The notes below the pieces were generated by a model. It ran no database searches. It saw only the letters and a list, made by a program, of their open reading frames with translations, and was not told the DNA's origin. Positions 1-7,332 of a stretch of 22,464 nt of DNA are shown here, one piece after another; the stretch's first letter is position 1, and each line of letters opens with the position of its first letter. The translations under genes were made by a program, and so were the position numbers. Where the stretch lies: assembly GCA_046331705.1 (NCBI GenBank), contig JAXLQJ010000086.1:1-22464 (forward strand). Reading direction: 5' to 3'. This stretch comes from JADJOY01 sp046331705 [NCBI: bacterium]. Lineage in GTDB: Bacteria; JADJOY01.

Positions 1-119
1 GGCGGCGCCGTCGTCGTCGCGGCCACCGGCTGGAGCTCGACACGCCCGCTTCAGGCCGCGGGCGTCGTCGGTGTGTCGTCGCTCGCCCGGATCGTCCGAT
101 GCCGAGCGAGGAGAATCGG

Positions 120-194
120 TGGTGGGCGCTCCGGGATTCGAACCCGGGACTTCCACCGTGTGAGGATGGCACTCTCCCGCTGAGTTAAGCGCCC
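120..194 (-). tRNA. tRNA-Val (anticodon CAC)
   Basis: The minus strand folds as a full cloverleaf: acceptor arms GGGCGCT and AGCGCCC pair, the anticodon stem CCATC/GGTGG encloses the loop CTCACAC with anticodon CAC (reads GUG valine codons), and the T arm is CCGGG-TTCGAAT-CCCGG. The discriminator base is A (position 123) and CCA is encoded at 122-120. Length is 75 nt including CCA. A good sigma70-type promoter lies just upstream (223-251). It stands alone, downstream of the TPR gene that ends at 248. Confidence 0.96.
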
Positions 195-222
195 GATTTT
201 CGCCAGAAGCGAAGAGCGGCCG

Positions 223-251
223 AACATAGCGGAGGCCCCCGTACGCGTCAA
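223..251 (-). promoter_or_regulatory. Promoter of tRNA-Val
   Basis: On the minus strand, -35 TTGACG (251-246) and -10 TATGTT (228-223) are separated by exactly 17 bases; the start would fall near 216, about 22 bases before the tRNA 5' end. The -35 box contains the TGA stop codon (250-248) of the upstream TPR gene. Confidence 0.6.
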
Positions 252-1054
252 CGAAGTGCGGTTCCTGGCGTGGTGTCGGGCGCGCGCACCAGCTCGGCGC
301 AGCGACGTTGGGCGCGATCGTCGTCGGCGAAGCGCGTGCGATCGGGGTCGGGTGCGAGCGGCTGTTCGGCGCACGCACGCAGATGCTCGGTTGCGGTGAC
401 CCGATCCCGCCACGGCAACAGCACCCGCTCGGCGTACTCGAGACGCGCGTCGAGCAGGCTCGGATCGACGTCCAGCGCCGCCTCGAAATAGGCCGCCGCG
501 CGTTCCAGCTCCGGCGCGTCGGCGCGCCCGCCTCCGGCCAGCGCGTAGGTCTCCGCGAGCGCGGCGAGCGCCGCGCCCGATCCGAAGGCACGGTCCGCCG
601 CGACCACCGAGGCCAGCAGCCGACGAGCCTCGGCGAGCACCTCGCCACCGGTCGCGCCGACGCGGTAACGATCGAGAAGGATCCGAGCCACCAGGTAGCG
701 CGCCGCGGGATCGGCGGGTGCCGACTCGAGCGCGCCACGCGCCCAGCTCTCGGCGCGAGCGAGCTCGCGGCCCCGTTCCTCGGACGAGCCGAGCGCCAGC
801 GCGACGTTCCGGCTCGCCCGCGCCGCCGCCAGCCACTCGGCGCCGCCGCCGTGCTCGAGCCGCGCCACGGACGCGTCGCGGCGCGCGCGCCACCCCGCGA
901 GATCGGCAGAGTCCCCGGCGAAACGGGACACTTGCGCAGGTGGCTCCGCGCCGTGCGCGGCACTCGTCTCGGGTGCGCCCGACTGCGACGCACAGCGCGC
1001 GGCGGCGAGCGGCACCACCACGCAGAGCCCGGCGAGCGCGCGGCGCCGCTTCAC
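248..1054 (-). CDS. TPR-repeat exported protein, putative lipoprotein
   Basis: 268 aa from a GTG start at 1054. The start is chosen because GTGA overlaps the TGA stop of the racemase gene (1053-1051), so the two are probably translationally coupled, and because it is followed at once by a signal peptide (VKRRR, then a hydrophobic stretch at residues 7-19). Cys21 follows AAAR; Arg at -1 is not a standard lipobox, so lipidation is uncertain and plain secretion is the alternative. Residues 95-230 form TPR-like helical hairpins, for example one ending in ALDVDP near 193-198. No enzymatic motif is visible. It is the last gene of the acyl-CoA ligase/SCP2/racemase run. A scaffold or binding role in the envelope is plausible, but the function is unknown. 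Confidence 0.75.
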   Translation of the reverse strand: MKRRRALAGLCVVVPLAAARCASQSGAPETSAAHGAEPPAQVSRFAGDSADLAGWRARRDASVARLEHGGGAEWLAAARASRNVALALGSSEERGRELARAESWARGALESAPADPAARYLVARILLDRYRVGATGGEVLAEARRLLASVVAADRAFGSGAALAALAETYALAGGGRADAPELERAAAYFEAALDVDPSLLDARLEYAERVLLPWRDRVTATEHLRACAEQPLAPDPDRTRFADDDRAQRRCAELVRAPDTTPGTALR

Positions 1055-2259
1055 GCGAAGGCGCCGGCTTTCTCGAGAGCGTCGATCTCGTCCGCGCCGA
1101 GCCCGATCTCCCGCAACACGTCGTGGGTGTGCTCGCCCCATTTGGGTGGCATGCGGCCGACTCCGGCCGGCGTCTCGGAGAGCTTGATCGGACAGGCCGG
1201 CTGCCGTACGGGGCCGATCTCCGGATGATCGAGCTCCCACACCATCTCGCGGGCCACCGCCTGCGGGTGTGCGAACGCCTCCGCGACGTCGAGCACGGGC
1301 TCGAAGCAGCAATCGACGTCCTTCAGAAGCTCCACCCACTCGTCACGCGTCTTCGACTGGAAGAGCGCGATCAGCTCGGCGAGCACCCACTCGCGGCGCT
1401 CGCCGTCGGCGAAGGCCTCGTTGAGCAGATCCTGCCTGCCGACGGCATTCACGAACGCGGTCCAGAACTGGGGCTCGAGCGCTCCGAGCGAGACGGCCTT
1501 GCCGTCCTTGGTCTCGTACACGCGATAGCACACCGCTTGACCGTTGAGCGTGAACCCCTCGCGCGCCGGCACCTCGCCGCTCGCGAGATACGCACCCGCG
1601 GTCATGGCGAGCAGCGAGATCGAGCCGTCCAGCATCGAGATGTCCACGAACTGCCCTTCGCCGGTGCGATTGCGGTGAACGATCGCCGCCAGGATGCCCG
1701 CCACCGCCATCAAGCCGCCACCGGCGATGTCGGCCACCTGCACGCCGTACACCGGCGGGGGGCTCGACGCCCACCCCGAGATGCCCGTCACGCCGGCCAG
1801 GCTCAGGTAGTTGAGATCGTGTCCCGCGCGGTCGCGCCACGGGCCATCCTGCCCGTACCCCGTGAGCGCGCAATAGATGAGACGCGGGTTGCGCTGCTTG
1901 AGCGCCTCGTAGCCCACGCCGAGCCGATCCATCACACCGGGGCGGAACTGCTCGATGAGCACGTCGTAGTGCTCGACCAGCTTGAGCAGCACCTCGCGCG
2001 CGGCGGGGCGCTTGAGGTTGAGGGTCATCGAACGCTTGCCGCGATTGAGCGTCATGAAGCGAGCGCTCTCGCTGCCGACGAAGGGCGGTGTCATGCGCGT
2101 GTAATCGCCCTTGATCGGGTCCTCCACCTTCAGCACCTCGGCGCCCAGGTCGGCGAGCAAGAGCGTCGCGTAAGGCCCCGGCAGCAAACGGCTGAGATCG
2201 AGAATCCGCACGCCGGCGAGGGCGCCGGGCTTGGTCGCGGTGGGCGCGGGCTTGGACAT
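1051..2259 (-). CDS. CaiB/BaiF CoA-transferase family, alpha-methylacyl-CoA racemase type
   Basis: 402 aa. The family moves CoA between acids or, in the racemase branch, inverts the 2-methyl centre of branched acyl-CoAs. The N-terminal Rossmann part carries LPGPYATLLLADLGAEVLKVE. Three residues assign the racemase branch: His147 in AGHDLNYL, Asp177 in QVADIAGGG and Glu262 in GALEPQF, matching the catalytic His, Asp and Glu of bacterial MCR/AMACR. ATG at 2259 is preferred over GTG at 2268 because GGGGAG lies 8 bases before the ATG but abuts the GTG. It follows the SCP2 gene by 121 bases and overlaps the next gene by 4. The likely role is epimerising (2R)-methylacyl-CoAs for beta-oxidation. A CoA-transferase function is less likely given the His/Asp/Glu set. 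Confidence 0.9.
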   Translation of the reverse strand: MSKPAPTATKPGALAGVRILDLSRLLPGPYATLLLADLGAEVLKVEDPIKGDYTRMTPPFVGSESARFMTLNRGKRSMTLNLKRPAAREVLLKLVEHYDVLIEQFRPGVMDRLGVGYEALKQRNPRLIYCALTGYGQDGPWRDRAGHDLNYLSLAGVTGISGWASSPPPVYGVQVADIAGGGLMAVAGILAAIVHRNRTGEGQFVDISMLDGSISLLAMTAGAYLASGEVPAREGFTLNGQAVCYRVYETKDGKAVSLGALEPQFWTAFVNAVGRQDLLNEAFADGERREWVLAELIALFQSKTRDEWVELLKDVDCCFEPVLDVAEAFAHPQAVAREMVWELDHPEIGPVRQPACPIKLSETPAGVGRMPPKWGEHTHDVLREIGLGADEIDALEKAGAFA

Positions 2260-2325
2260 GAGTGGCACTCCCCGATGGGCTCGCGAGCGAGCCCCGTTGC
2301 GTGTGGCGTCCGTCAGGAGCGACGA

Positions 2326-2351
2326 AGGGCGGGACGTTTCCGCCCCGCCCT
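2326..2351 (-). terminator. GC hairpin between SCP2 and racemase genes
   Basis: An 8-bp inverted repeat (2326-2333 with 2344-2351, core GGGCGGG/CCCGCCC) with a 10-base loop lies 30 bases after the SCP2 stop. There is no T-run, so it may be an attenuator or an RNA-stability element that lowers racemase expression rather than a full terminator. Confidence 0.35.
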
Positions 2352-2380
2352 CGTCTCGCGAACGTCTTGCGACGCTCGAC

Positions 2381-2713
2381 TCAGCCCTTGAGCACCTGGC
2401 CGAGCTTCATGGCCTTGCTCATGTCGCCCTTGATGCGGAGCTTGCCCGACATGAACGCCACCTGCGGATTGAGCTTGCCGGTATCGATGTCCAGGAAGTC
2501 CTGGGCCGCGACGGTGATCGTGCACTCGGCGTTGCCAGCGTCACCGGCGGTCACGCCCGGGTTCTCGCCCTTGAGATCGACCGTCCACTTGCCGCCGCCG
2601 TCACCGGTGACGTCGAACAGGTACACCGCGTTGACGGTCTTCGACTTGGCCGGATCCTTGGCGACGCGGCCCGCGATGTCGCCCTCGAAAATGTCCTTGC
2701 AGGTCTTCGACAT
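2381..2713 (-). CDS. SCP2 sterol-carrier domain protein
   Basis: 110 aa, a stand-alone SCP2 domain of normal length. The fold binds sterols, fatty acids and fatty acyl-CoAs in a hydrophobic tunnel and presents them to enzymes in the cytoplasm. The family is recognised from WTVDLK, the ITVAAQDFLDIDTGKL segment and the C-terminal GKLRIKGDMSKAMKLGQVL. The ATG at 2713 is chosen because AGGAGAAGGGG lies 2 to 12 bases before it; an in-frame codon at 2734 lacks this. It sits between an acyl-CoA ligase and a methylacyl-CoA racemase, which fits lipid-CoA delivery. No signal peptide is present. A possible operator lies upstream (2776-2811). Confidence 0.9.
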   Translation of the reverse strand: MSKTCKDIFEGDIAGRVAKDPAKSKTVNAVYLFDVTGDGGGKWTVDLKGENPGVTAGDAGNAECTITVAAQDFLDIDTGKLNPQVAFMSGKLRIKGDMSKAMKLGQVLKG

Positions 2714-2775
2714 GGCCCCTTCTCCTCGCTGCACCTACCGGTATACGGCCGAGCGGGATTGCTCGCGCCCCCTAC

Positions 2776-2811
2776 GATCAATCCCACTCTGGGGTGATTG
2801 ATTCGTCAATC
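2776..2811 (-). promoter_or_regulatory. Putative operator/promoter of SCP2 gene: three GATTGA half-sites
   Basis: A perfect dyad GATTGA-TTCG-TCAATC occupies 2796-2811, and a third half-site (TCAATC on the plus strand) is at 2778-2783. On the minus strand the dyad contains TTGACG (2809-2804), a good -35 box; 17 bases on is the weaker -10 TGGGAT (2786-2781). A dyad covering the -35 is typical of a repressor site, for instance a TetR-type lipid regulator. The regulator identity is inference. Confidence 0.4.
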
Positions 2812-2890
2812 GGTTTCGTAGCCCGAACCGACGTGGCCTGTCAAGCAGGCCCGTGGAGCGGGCGCGGCGTGAGGCTGCGGCGACGGGTCA

Positions 2891-2914
2891 CCCGGCGTCG
2901 GAAACCGGGCCGGG
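2891..2914 (-). terminator. GC hairpin after acyl-CoA ligase gene
   Basis: CCCGGC (2891-2896) pairs with GCCGGG (2909-2914) around a 12-base loop, 5 bases past the ligase stop codon. No T-run follows on the minus strand, so intrinsic termination would be weak. Confidence 0.3.
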
Positions 2915-2919
2915 CTTCG

Positions 2920-4713
2920 TCATTCGCCGGCGGAGGCGTACATCGAGTCCAGCACGGCTTGATACTTGGTCGTCACGACCTTGCGCTTCACCTTCAGCGT
3001 GGGCGTGAGGTCGCCGGTCTCGACCGAGAAATCCTGCGGCACGATCCGGAAGTACTTCACCTGCTCGAAGCTCGCGAGCTTCTTGTTGACCTCGTCCACC
3101 ACCGCCTGGATCTTCGCGATCATCTTCGGGTCGTTGGCCAGCGCGCTCGGCGAGCTGTCCGCGATGCCGTTCGTCTTCGCCCACGCCGGGCCCTGCTCGG
3201 GGTCCAAGGTCACGAGCGCCACGACGTATTTGCGCTTGTCGCCGTACGCCATCGCCTGGCTGATCAGCGGGTCGTTCTTGAGCAGGTTCTCGATGTTCTG
3301 CGGCGCGATGTTCTTGCCCGCCGAGGTGACGATGAGGTCCTTCTTGCGATCGGTGATCTTGAGGAAGCCATCGCCGTCGATCTCGCCGATGTCGCCGGTC
3401 GCGAACCAGCCGTCGGCGAGGAAGGCATCCTTGGTGTCCTGGTCCCGCTTGTAGTAACCGAGCGCGATGTTGGCGCCGCGCCCCAGGATCTCGCCGTCGG
3501 GCGCGATCTTGAGCTCGACGCCCGGCAGCGCCGGTCCGACGGTGCCGAACTTGTAGTGCTCGGGCCGATTCACCGTGAGCACCGGGCAGGTCTCGGTGAG
3601 GCCGTAGCCCTCGAGGATGAGCAGCCCCGCGGCGTGGAAGAACTCGCCGATCTCCCGCGCCAGCGGCGCTCCGCCCGAGATGAAGTACTTGAGGCGCCCG
3701 CCGAGCTTGTCGTGGAGCTTCGAGAACACGAGCTTGGTGGCGATCCGATACTGGAGCGCGAGCAGCGGCGGGATGGGCTGACGCGCGAGCTTGAGCTGGC
3801 TCACCTGCCGGCCCACGTCGAGCGACCAGGCGAACACCTTCTGCTTGAGCGGCGGCCCTTGCTGCGCGCCGGCCAGGACCTTCGCGTAGATCTTCTCGTA
3901 GATGCGTGGCACCGAGAACACGATCGTGGGGCGCACCTCGGCGAGGTTCTCGACCACGGTCTCGATGCGCTCGGCGAAGGCGGTGGTGGTGCCGACGCGA
4001 AGCTGCGTGTACTCCTCGAGACGCGCGAACGAATGCGCGAGCGGCAGGAACAGGAGGTCGACGTCGTCCTCGGAGCCCAGCCCGATCGACGCCGCCGCTT
4101 GCGTGGCCGCCAGGTGGTTGGCGTGCGTCTGGACCACGCCCTTGGGATTGCCGGTGGTGCCCGAGGTGTAGACGATGGTCGCGACCTGATTGGGCTGGAT
4201 CGCCTCCAGCCGGGCGCGCATCTCCGCCTCGTCCCGCTTCTTCCCGCGGGCGACGAGCTGCTCGAAGCTCACGATCGTGTCCGAGAGCTTGCAGCCCGAG
4301 GGGTCGATCACCAGGAACGTCCTCACCTGCGGGATGTCGGTCTTGATCTTGAGCGCCTTCTGAAGCTGCGCCTTGTCCTCGACGATGAGGAACTTCGACT
4401 CGGAGTCGTTGATGACGTACTGGGTCTGCTCGGGTAGCAGCGAGGGATAGATCGGAATGGTGACGCCGCCGGCGCTCAAGATGCCGAGGTCGCCGCGAAC
4501 CCATTCCGGACGGCTCTGCGACAACAGCGCCACCGCGTCTCCGGGCTGGTGTCCGAGATCGATCAGGCCGAGCGCGATCCCCTTCACCTCCTCGCCGACC
4601 TGGCGCCACGACGCCTCGAGCCATTGGCCGTAGCGTTTGCTGCGCTGCATCGGCCGGTCGGGGTGCTTGGCGACCCGATTCCAGAAAAGGTCGGGGATGC
4701 TGCGTTCGGTCAT
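2920..4713 (-). CDS. Long-chain fatty acid-CoA ligase (AMP-forming)
   Basis: 597 aa, the usual length for bacterial FAA1-like ligases. It activates free fatty acids with ATP and CoA through an acyl-adenylate. Motifs in order: the phosphate loop YTSGTTGNPKG (182-192), the substrate/AMP motif GYGLTET (369-375), the TGD motif with Asp441, the hinge TDRKKDL (454-460), and a Lys-rich C-terminal segment PTLKVKRK. ATG at 4713 is preceded by GAGAGGA at a normal distance; the reading frame stays open far upstream without coding character. It is cytoplasmic or membrane-associated with no signal peptide. It heads the SCP2/racemase group and is divergent from the TPR-coaE pair. The chain-length preference (straight, branched or sterol side chain) cannot be read from sequence. 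Confidence 0.93.
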   Translation of the reverse strand: MTERSIPDLFWNRVAKHPDRPMQRSKRYGQWLEASWRQVGEEVKGIALGLIDLGHQPGDAVALLSQSRPEWVRGDLGILSAGGVTIPIYPSLLPEQTQYVINDSESKFLIVEDKAQLQKALKIKTDIPQVRTFLVIDPSGCKLSDTIVSFEQLVARGKKRDEAEMRARLEAIQPNQVATIVYTSGTTGNPKGVVQTHANHLAATQAAASIGLGSEDDVDLLFLPLAHSFARLEEYTQLRVGTTTAFAERIETVVENLAEVRPTIVFSVPRIYEKIYAKVLAGAQQGPPLKQKVFAWSLDVGRQVSQLKLARQPIPPLLALQYRIATKLVFSKLHDKLGGRLKYFISGGAPLAREIGEFFHAAGLLILEGYGLTETCPVLTVNRPEHYKFGTVGPALPGVELKIAPDGEILGRGANIALGYYKRDQDTKDAFLADGWFATGDIGEIDGDGFLKITDRKKDLIVTSAGKNIAPQNIENLLKNDPLISQAMAYGDKRKYVVALVTLDPEQGPAWAKTNGIADSSPSALANDPKMIAKIQAVVDEVNKKLASFEQVKYFRIVPQDFSVETGDLTPTLKVKRKVVTTKYQAVLDSMYASAGE

Positions 4714-4752
4714 GGGCGTCCTCTCGTGCTGAAAATCGCCGCGGATCGCGGC

Positions 4753-4782
4753 AGTGTGCGGACTGAGGGAAATGCGTGTCAA
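4753..4782 (-). promoter_or_regulatory. Putative promoter of the acyl-CoA ligase gene
   Basis: On the minus strand a perfect TTGACA (4782-4777) is followed after 18 bases by CACACT (4758-4753), which matches the -10 consensus at three of six positions. The leader to the ATG at 4713 would be about 35 bases. Confidence 0.45.
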
Positions 4783-4796
4783 CCGCATTGCGCGCT

Positions 4797-4826
4797 TTGC
4801 CCGCCTCGAAAACGCTCTGGTACGCT
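4797..4826 (+). promoter_or_regulatory. Putative promoter of the TPR-coaE pair
   Basis: TTGCCC (4797-4802), an 18-base spacer and TACGCT (4821-4826), then GGAG at 4834-4837 before the ATG at 4846. It is arranged back to back with the ligase promoter in a 132-base divergent gap. Confidence 0.35.
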
Positions 4827-4845
4827 CGCGCGCGGAGCCGTCCGA

Positions 4846-6618
4846 ATGACTCGCGCGCGTCGTGCCCCGCTTCGCTTTCGCCGCGTGACGAGTGCCGTTC
4901 TGGCGGCGGCGGTGTGCCTGGTCGGAGCGCTCGCGCGCGCCGCAGGACCGCCGCCGGCGGCGCCCAGACCTGCGGCCCATCGCGTCGTGGTGCTGCCCTA
5001 CTGGAACACCACGCCCGGCGATCTCGGCGCCCTCGGCGAGGGGATCGCCCGGGCGCTGACGCGGGACACCAGCAAGCTCGCGCAGCTGCCGCGCGTCGCG
5101 GTCGTTCCCACCGCCGAGGTGGACGCGGCGATCCAACGCGGCCTCAGCGCAGCCGAGCGCGACGCCTTCGCGCAGCTCCTCGCCAAGGGCGATCCGGAGG
5201 CCGCGTTGCCGCTGCTCACCAGCGTGGCGAAGGCCGCCAACGCGCGGCTGCTGGTGGTCGGCACGCTGGCGAGCGTGGGCGGCGCCGCGAGCGGCGGCGC
5301 GCAAGTGCAAGTCGAGACCTGGCTGCTCGCGCGCTCCGAGGACGGGCCCCTCGAGGAGCCCGTGCGCCACGTCTTTCGGGCGCCACGTGGGCGCAGCGCG
5401 GCCGAGCTCGCCAATCAGGTGGGCCAGGACGAATGGTGGACGAGCGCGCCCGAGCTCGACTGGTTCACGCGCCTCGGCACGCTGCACCCCGACGAGACCC
5501 AGAAACGAATCCTCAACCTCACCGCGGACGCGAAGAAGGATCGAATGAGTCTCGTGGAGCGCGTGTTCCCCGAGGAGTTCCTGCACGCGCAGACCTGCAA
5601 CATCACCCCCGAGCAGATGCGCGACGCGACGCTCGCCACCGAGCAGCTCACCCAACGCATGGAGCCCACGAATCCGCGCTCCCACAACTACCGCGGGCTG
5701 GTCGAGTACTGCGGCAAGAACGAGCCGCAGGCACTGCGCTACTTCGAGAAGGCATCCGCGCTCGACGCGTCGTTTCCCGACGCTTGGTACAACGCCGGCT
5801 GGATCTACTGGAGCGCGTACCAGCTCGGCCACGGCGCGGACGATCTCGACCGCGCGTTCCAATCGTTCTCCAAGGCCGTCGAGGCCGAGCCCGGCTTCGC
5901 CGAGGCGCGCGCCAAGCGCGGCCTCGCGTGGTTGGCGAAGGGCGATCCGCGCAAGGCCGAGGTGGATCTGCTCGCCGCCACGCGCGAGGATCGCGACAAC
6001 CCGGACGTGCTCATGGGTCGCTGCCAGCTCGCGGTCGCCGCCAAGCGCCCCGACTCGGCCAACGAGCTGTGCACGGCGGCGGTGCGCGCCGATCCCAAGC
6101 TCGTCGAGGCGCGCAAGATCCTGGGCGACGTGGCCCGCGATCGCAAGCTCACCGCCGCCGCCATCGAGGCCTACCGCGCCGCGTACGCTCAGAAGCCCGA
6201 TTTCGCCGAGGCGCGCGTCGCGCTGATCGAGCTCTTCTTCCAGGAGAAGCGCTACCGCGAGGCACGGATCGAGGCCGACGCCATGATCGCGGCGATCCCC
6301 AAGCACTCGGTGCCGCACTACTGGATCGGCAAGATCTGCGAGGAAGGCGATCAGAACTACGCCTGCGCGGAAGCCGCGTACCAGCAGGCGCTGGCGATGG
6401 ATCGCAACTGGGTCACGCTCCGCGACGACATCGCGCGGGTACGCGCCAAACGCGGGCCGGATGCGCGGCCGGCCACCGCCGCCGACATCCCCGCGGCGGC
6501 GCCACTGGAGCCTCCCAGCAAGCCGAGCGCCGCGGCCCGAGACGGCGCGCGCGGCGAACCCACGCGCGAGAGCTACGAAGAGTTCTTGCGGCGATACAAC
6601 CAGAGCAAGAAGCCGTGA
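4846..6618 (+). CDS. Exported TPR-repeat protein with an N-terminal VVVLPYWN domain
   Basis: 590 aa. Residues 1-33 are a signal peptide (Arg-rich start, hydrophobic core 15-30, ARA cleavage site). Residues 46-150 (RVVVLPYWNTTPGDLGALGE onward) resemble the alpha/beta domains of TolB-N/FlgO/CsgG-like envelope proteins, which often start with a VLPF-N strand; this is a resemblance only. A run of TPR units fills about 290-545, with clear examples around ALRYFEKASALDASFPDAWYN and AFQSFSKAVEAEPGFAEARA. The tail is Pro/Ala-rich. ATG 4846 is chosen for its GGAG and because the signal peptide follows; the frame is open upstream to 4549. It lies 22 bases before coaE, probably one transcript. The function is unknown, likely periplasmic protein-protein interaction. 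Confidence 0.83.
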   Translation: MTRARRAPLRFRRVTSAVLAAAVCLVGALARAAGPPPAAPRPAAHRVVVLPYWNTTPGDLGALGEGIARALTRDTSKLAQLPRVAVVPTAEVDAAIQRGLSAAERDAFAQLLAKGDPEAALPLLTSVAKAANARLLVVGTLASVGGAASGGAQVQVETWLLARSEDGPLEEPVRHVFRAPRGRSAAELANQVGQDEWWTSAPELDWFTRLGTLHPDETQKRILNLTADAKKDRMSLVERVFPEEFLHAQTCNITPEQMRDATLATEQLTQRMEPTNPRSHNYRGLVEYCGKNEPQALRYFEKASALDASFPDAWYNAGWIYWSAYQLGHGADDLDRAFQSFSKAVEAEPGFAEARAKRGLAWLAKGDPRKAEVDLLAATREDRDNPDVLMGRCQLAVAAKRPDSANELCTAAVRADPKLVEARKILGDVARDRKLTAAAIEAYRAAYAQKPDFAEARVALIELFFQEKRYREARIEADAMIAAIPKHSVPHYWIGKICEEGDQNYACAEAAYQQALAMDRNWVTLRDDIARVRAKRGPDARPATAADIPAAAPLEPPSKPSAAARDGARGEPTRESYEEFLRRYNQSKKP

Positions 6619-6640
6619 CGCGGGCGCGGCGAGGCGGCGC

Positions 6641-7255
6641 GTGAAGCGCATCGGCCTCACGGGCGGCATCGGCTGCGGGAAGTCGACGGTGCTCGCGCTC
6701 TTCCGCGAGCTCGGCGCTGCCATCGTCGACACCGATCAGGTCGCGCGCGACGTGGTCGCACCGGGGACCCGAGGCCTCGCCAAGATCGTGGCGACGTTCG
6801 GGCGCGAGGTGCTGCTCGCCGATGGCTCGCTCGATCGCGCCAAGCTGGCCGCACGCGTCTTCCAGGACCCGCAGGCGCGCCGCAAGCTCGAGGCGATCAC
6901 GCACCCGCTGATTCGGCGCGCGCTGATGCTACGGTTCGTGCGCTTGGCCCTGGCGCGCGTGCCGGTGGTGATCGTCGAGGCGCCGTTGCTCTTCGAGACC
7001 GGCGGCGCGGGGCGCTTCCACGAGACGGTGGCGGTGATCGCGGACGAGCGCGTGATCCACGAGCGGCTGCGGGCGCGCAACGGCTGGTCGGACGACGAGA
7101 TTCGCGCCCGCCTCGCGAGCCAGCTGCCGCTCGCGGAGAAGGCGCGGCGCGCCACCCACGTGATCGAGAACTCGGGCGATCTCGAGGCGGCGCGGCGACG
7201 GGTCCGCGAGCTGATGGAGCGGTGGACGGGTGCCTCCGGCACCGCGCACCGCTGA
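6641..7255 (+). CDS. coaE: Dephospho-CoA kinase
   Basis: 204 aa. It catalyses the last step of CoA synthesis, phosphorylating the 3' hydroxyl of dephospho-CoA. The N-terminus has the P-loop GGIGCGKST (residues 8-16), followed by VDTDQVARDVV, which matches the family's DAD-x-I-AR substrate segment. ITHPLIRR and IVEAPLLFETG are also family hallmarks. The length is normal. The start is GTG at 6641, with GAGG a few bases upstream; no ATG fits. It follows the TPR gene by 22 bases and ends before a strong terminator. A CoA-producing gene lies about 2 kb from an acyl-CoA ligase but on the opposite strand, so a shared pathway is possible but not shared transcription. Confidence 0.95.
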   Translation: MKRIGLTGGIGCGKSTVLALFRELGAAIVDTDQVARDVVAPGTRGLAKIVATFGREVLLADGSLDRAKLAARVFQDPQARRKLEAITHPLIRRALMLRFVRLALARVPVVIVEAPLLFETGGAGRFHETVAVIADERVIHERLRARNGWSDDEIRARLASQLPLAEKARRATHVIENSGDLEAARRRVRELMERWTGASGTAHR

Positions 7256-7280
7256 TCGCCGTCCGAGACCGGAAACGAAG

Positions 7281-7305
7281 AACGCCGGCCCCGAGGGCCG
7301 GCGTT
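7281..7305. terminator. Bidirectional intrinsic terminator between coaE and the pilin-like gene
   Basis: AACGCCGGCCC (7281-7291) pairs perfectly over 11 bases with GGGCCGGCGTT (7295-7305) around the triloop CGA. On the plus strand TTT begins at 7304; on the minus strand the stem is followed by TTCTTCGTTT. It sits between two converging genes and can serve both. Confidence 0.85.
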
Positions 7306-7332
7306 TCGTCGCGCGTGCAGCGCGAGGCGGGC

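Noticed and set aside
51-893. Minus-strand reading frame crossing the tRNA-Val
   Set aside because: Part of it translates the tRNA and the rest is a shifted frame of the TPR gene. Positions 1-119 hold no supported gene.
718-2391. Long plus-strand reading frame opposite the racemase gene
   Set aside because: Arg/His/Ala-rich translation without domains, antisense to a clearly recognised enzyme; high GC creates such frames.
2794-4437. 547-codon plus-strand reading frame opposite the acyl-CoA ligase
   Set aside because: Low-complexity Leu/Arg/Asp/His translation; the minus strand carries an unmistakable ligase with all motifs.
4714-6732. Minus-strand extension of the ligase frame to 6732
   Set aside because: The ligase begins at 4713 with a ribosome-binding site; the extension is antisense to the TPR gene and has no coding character.
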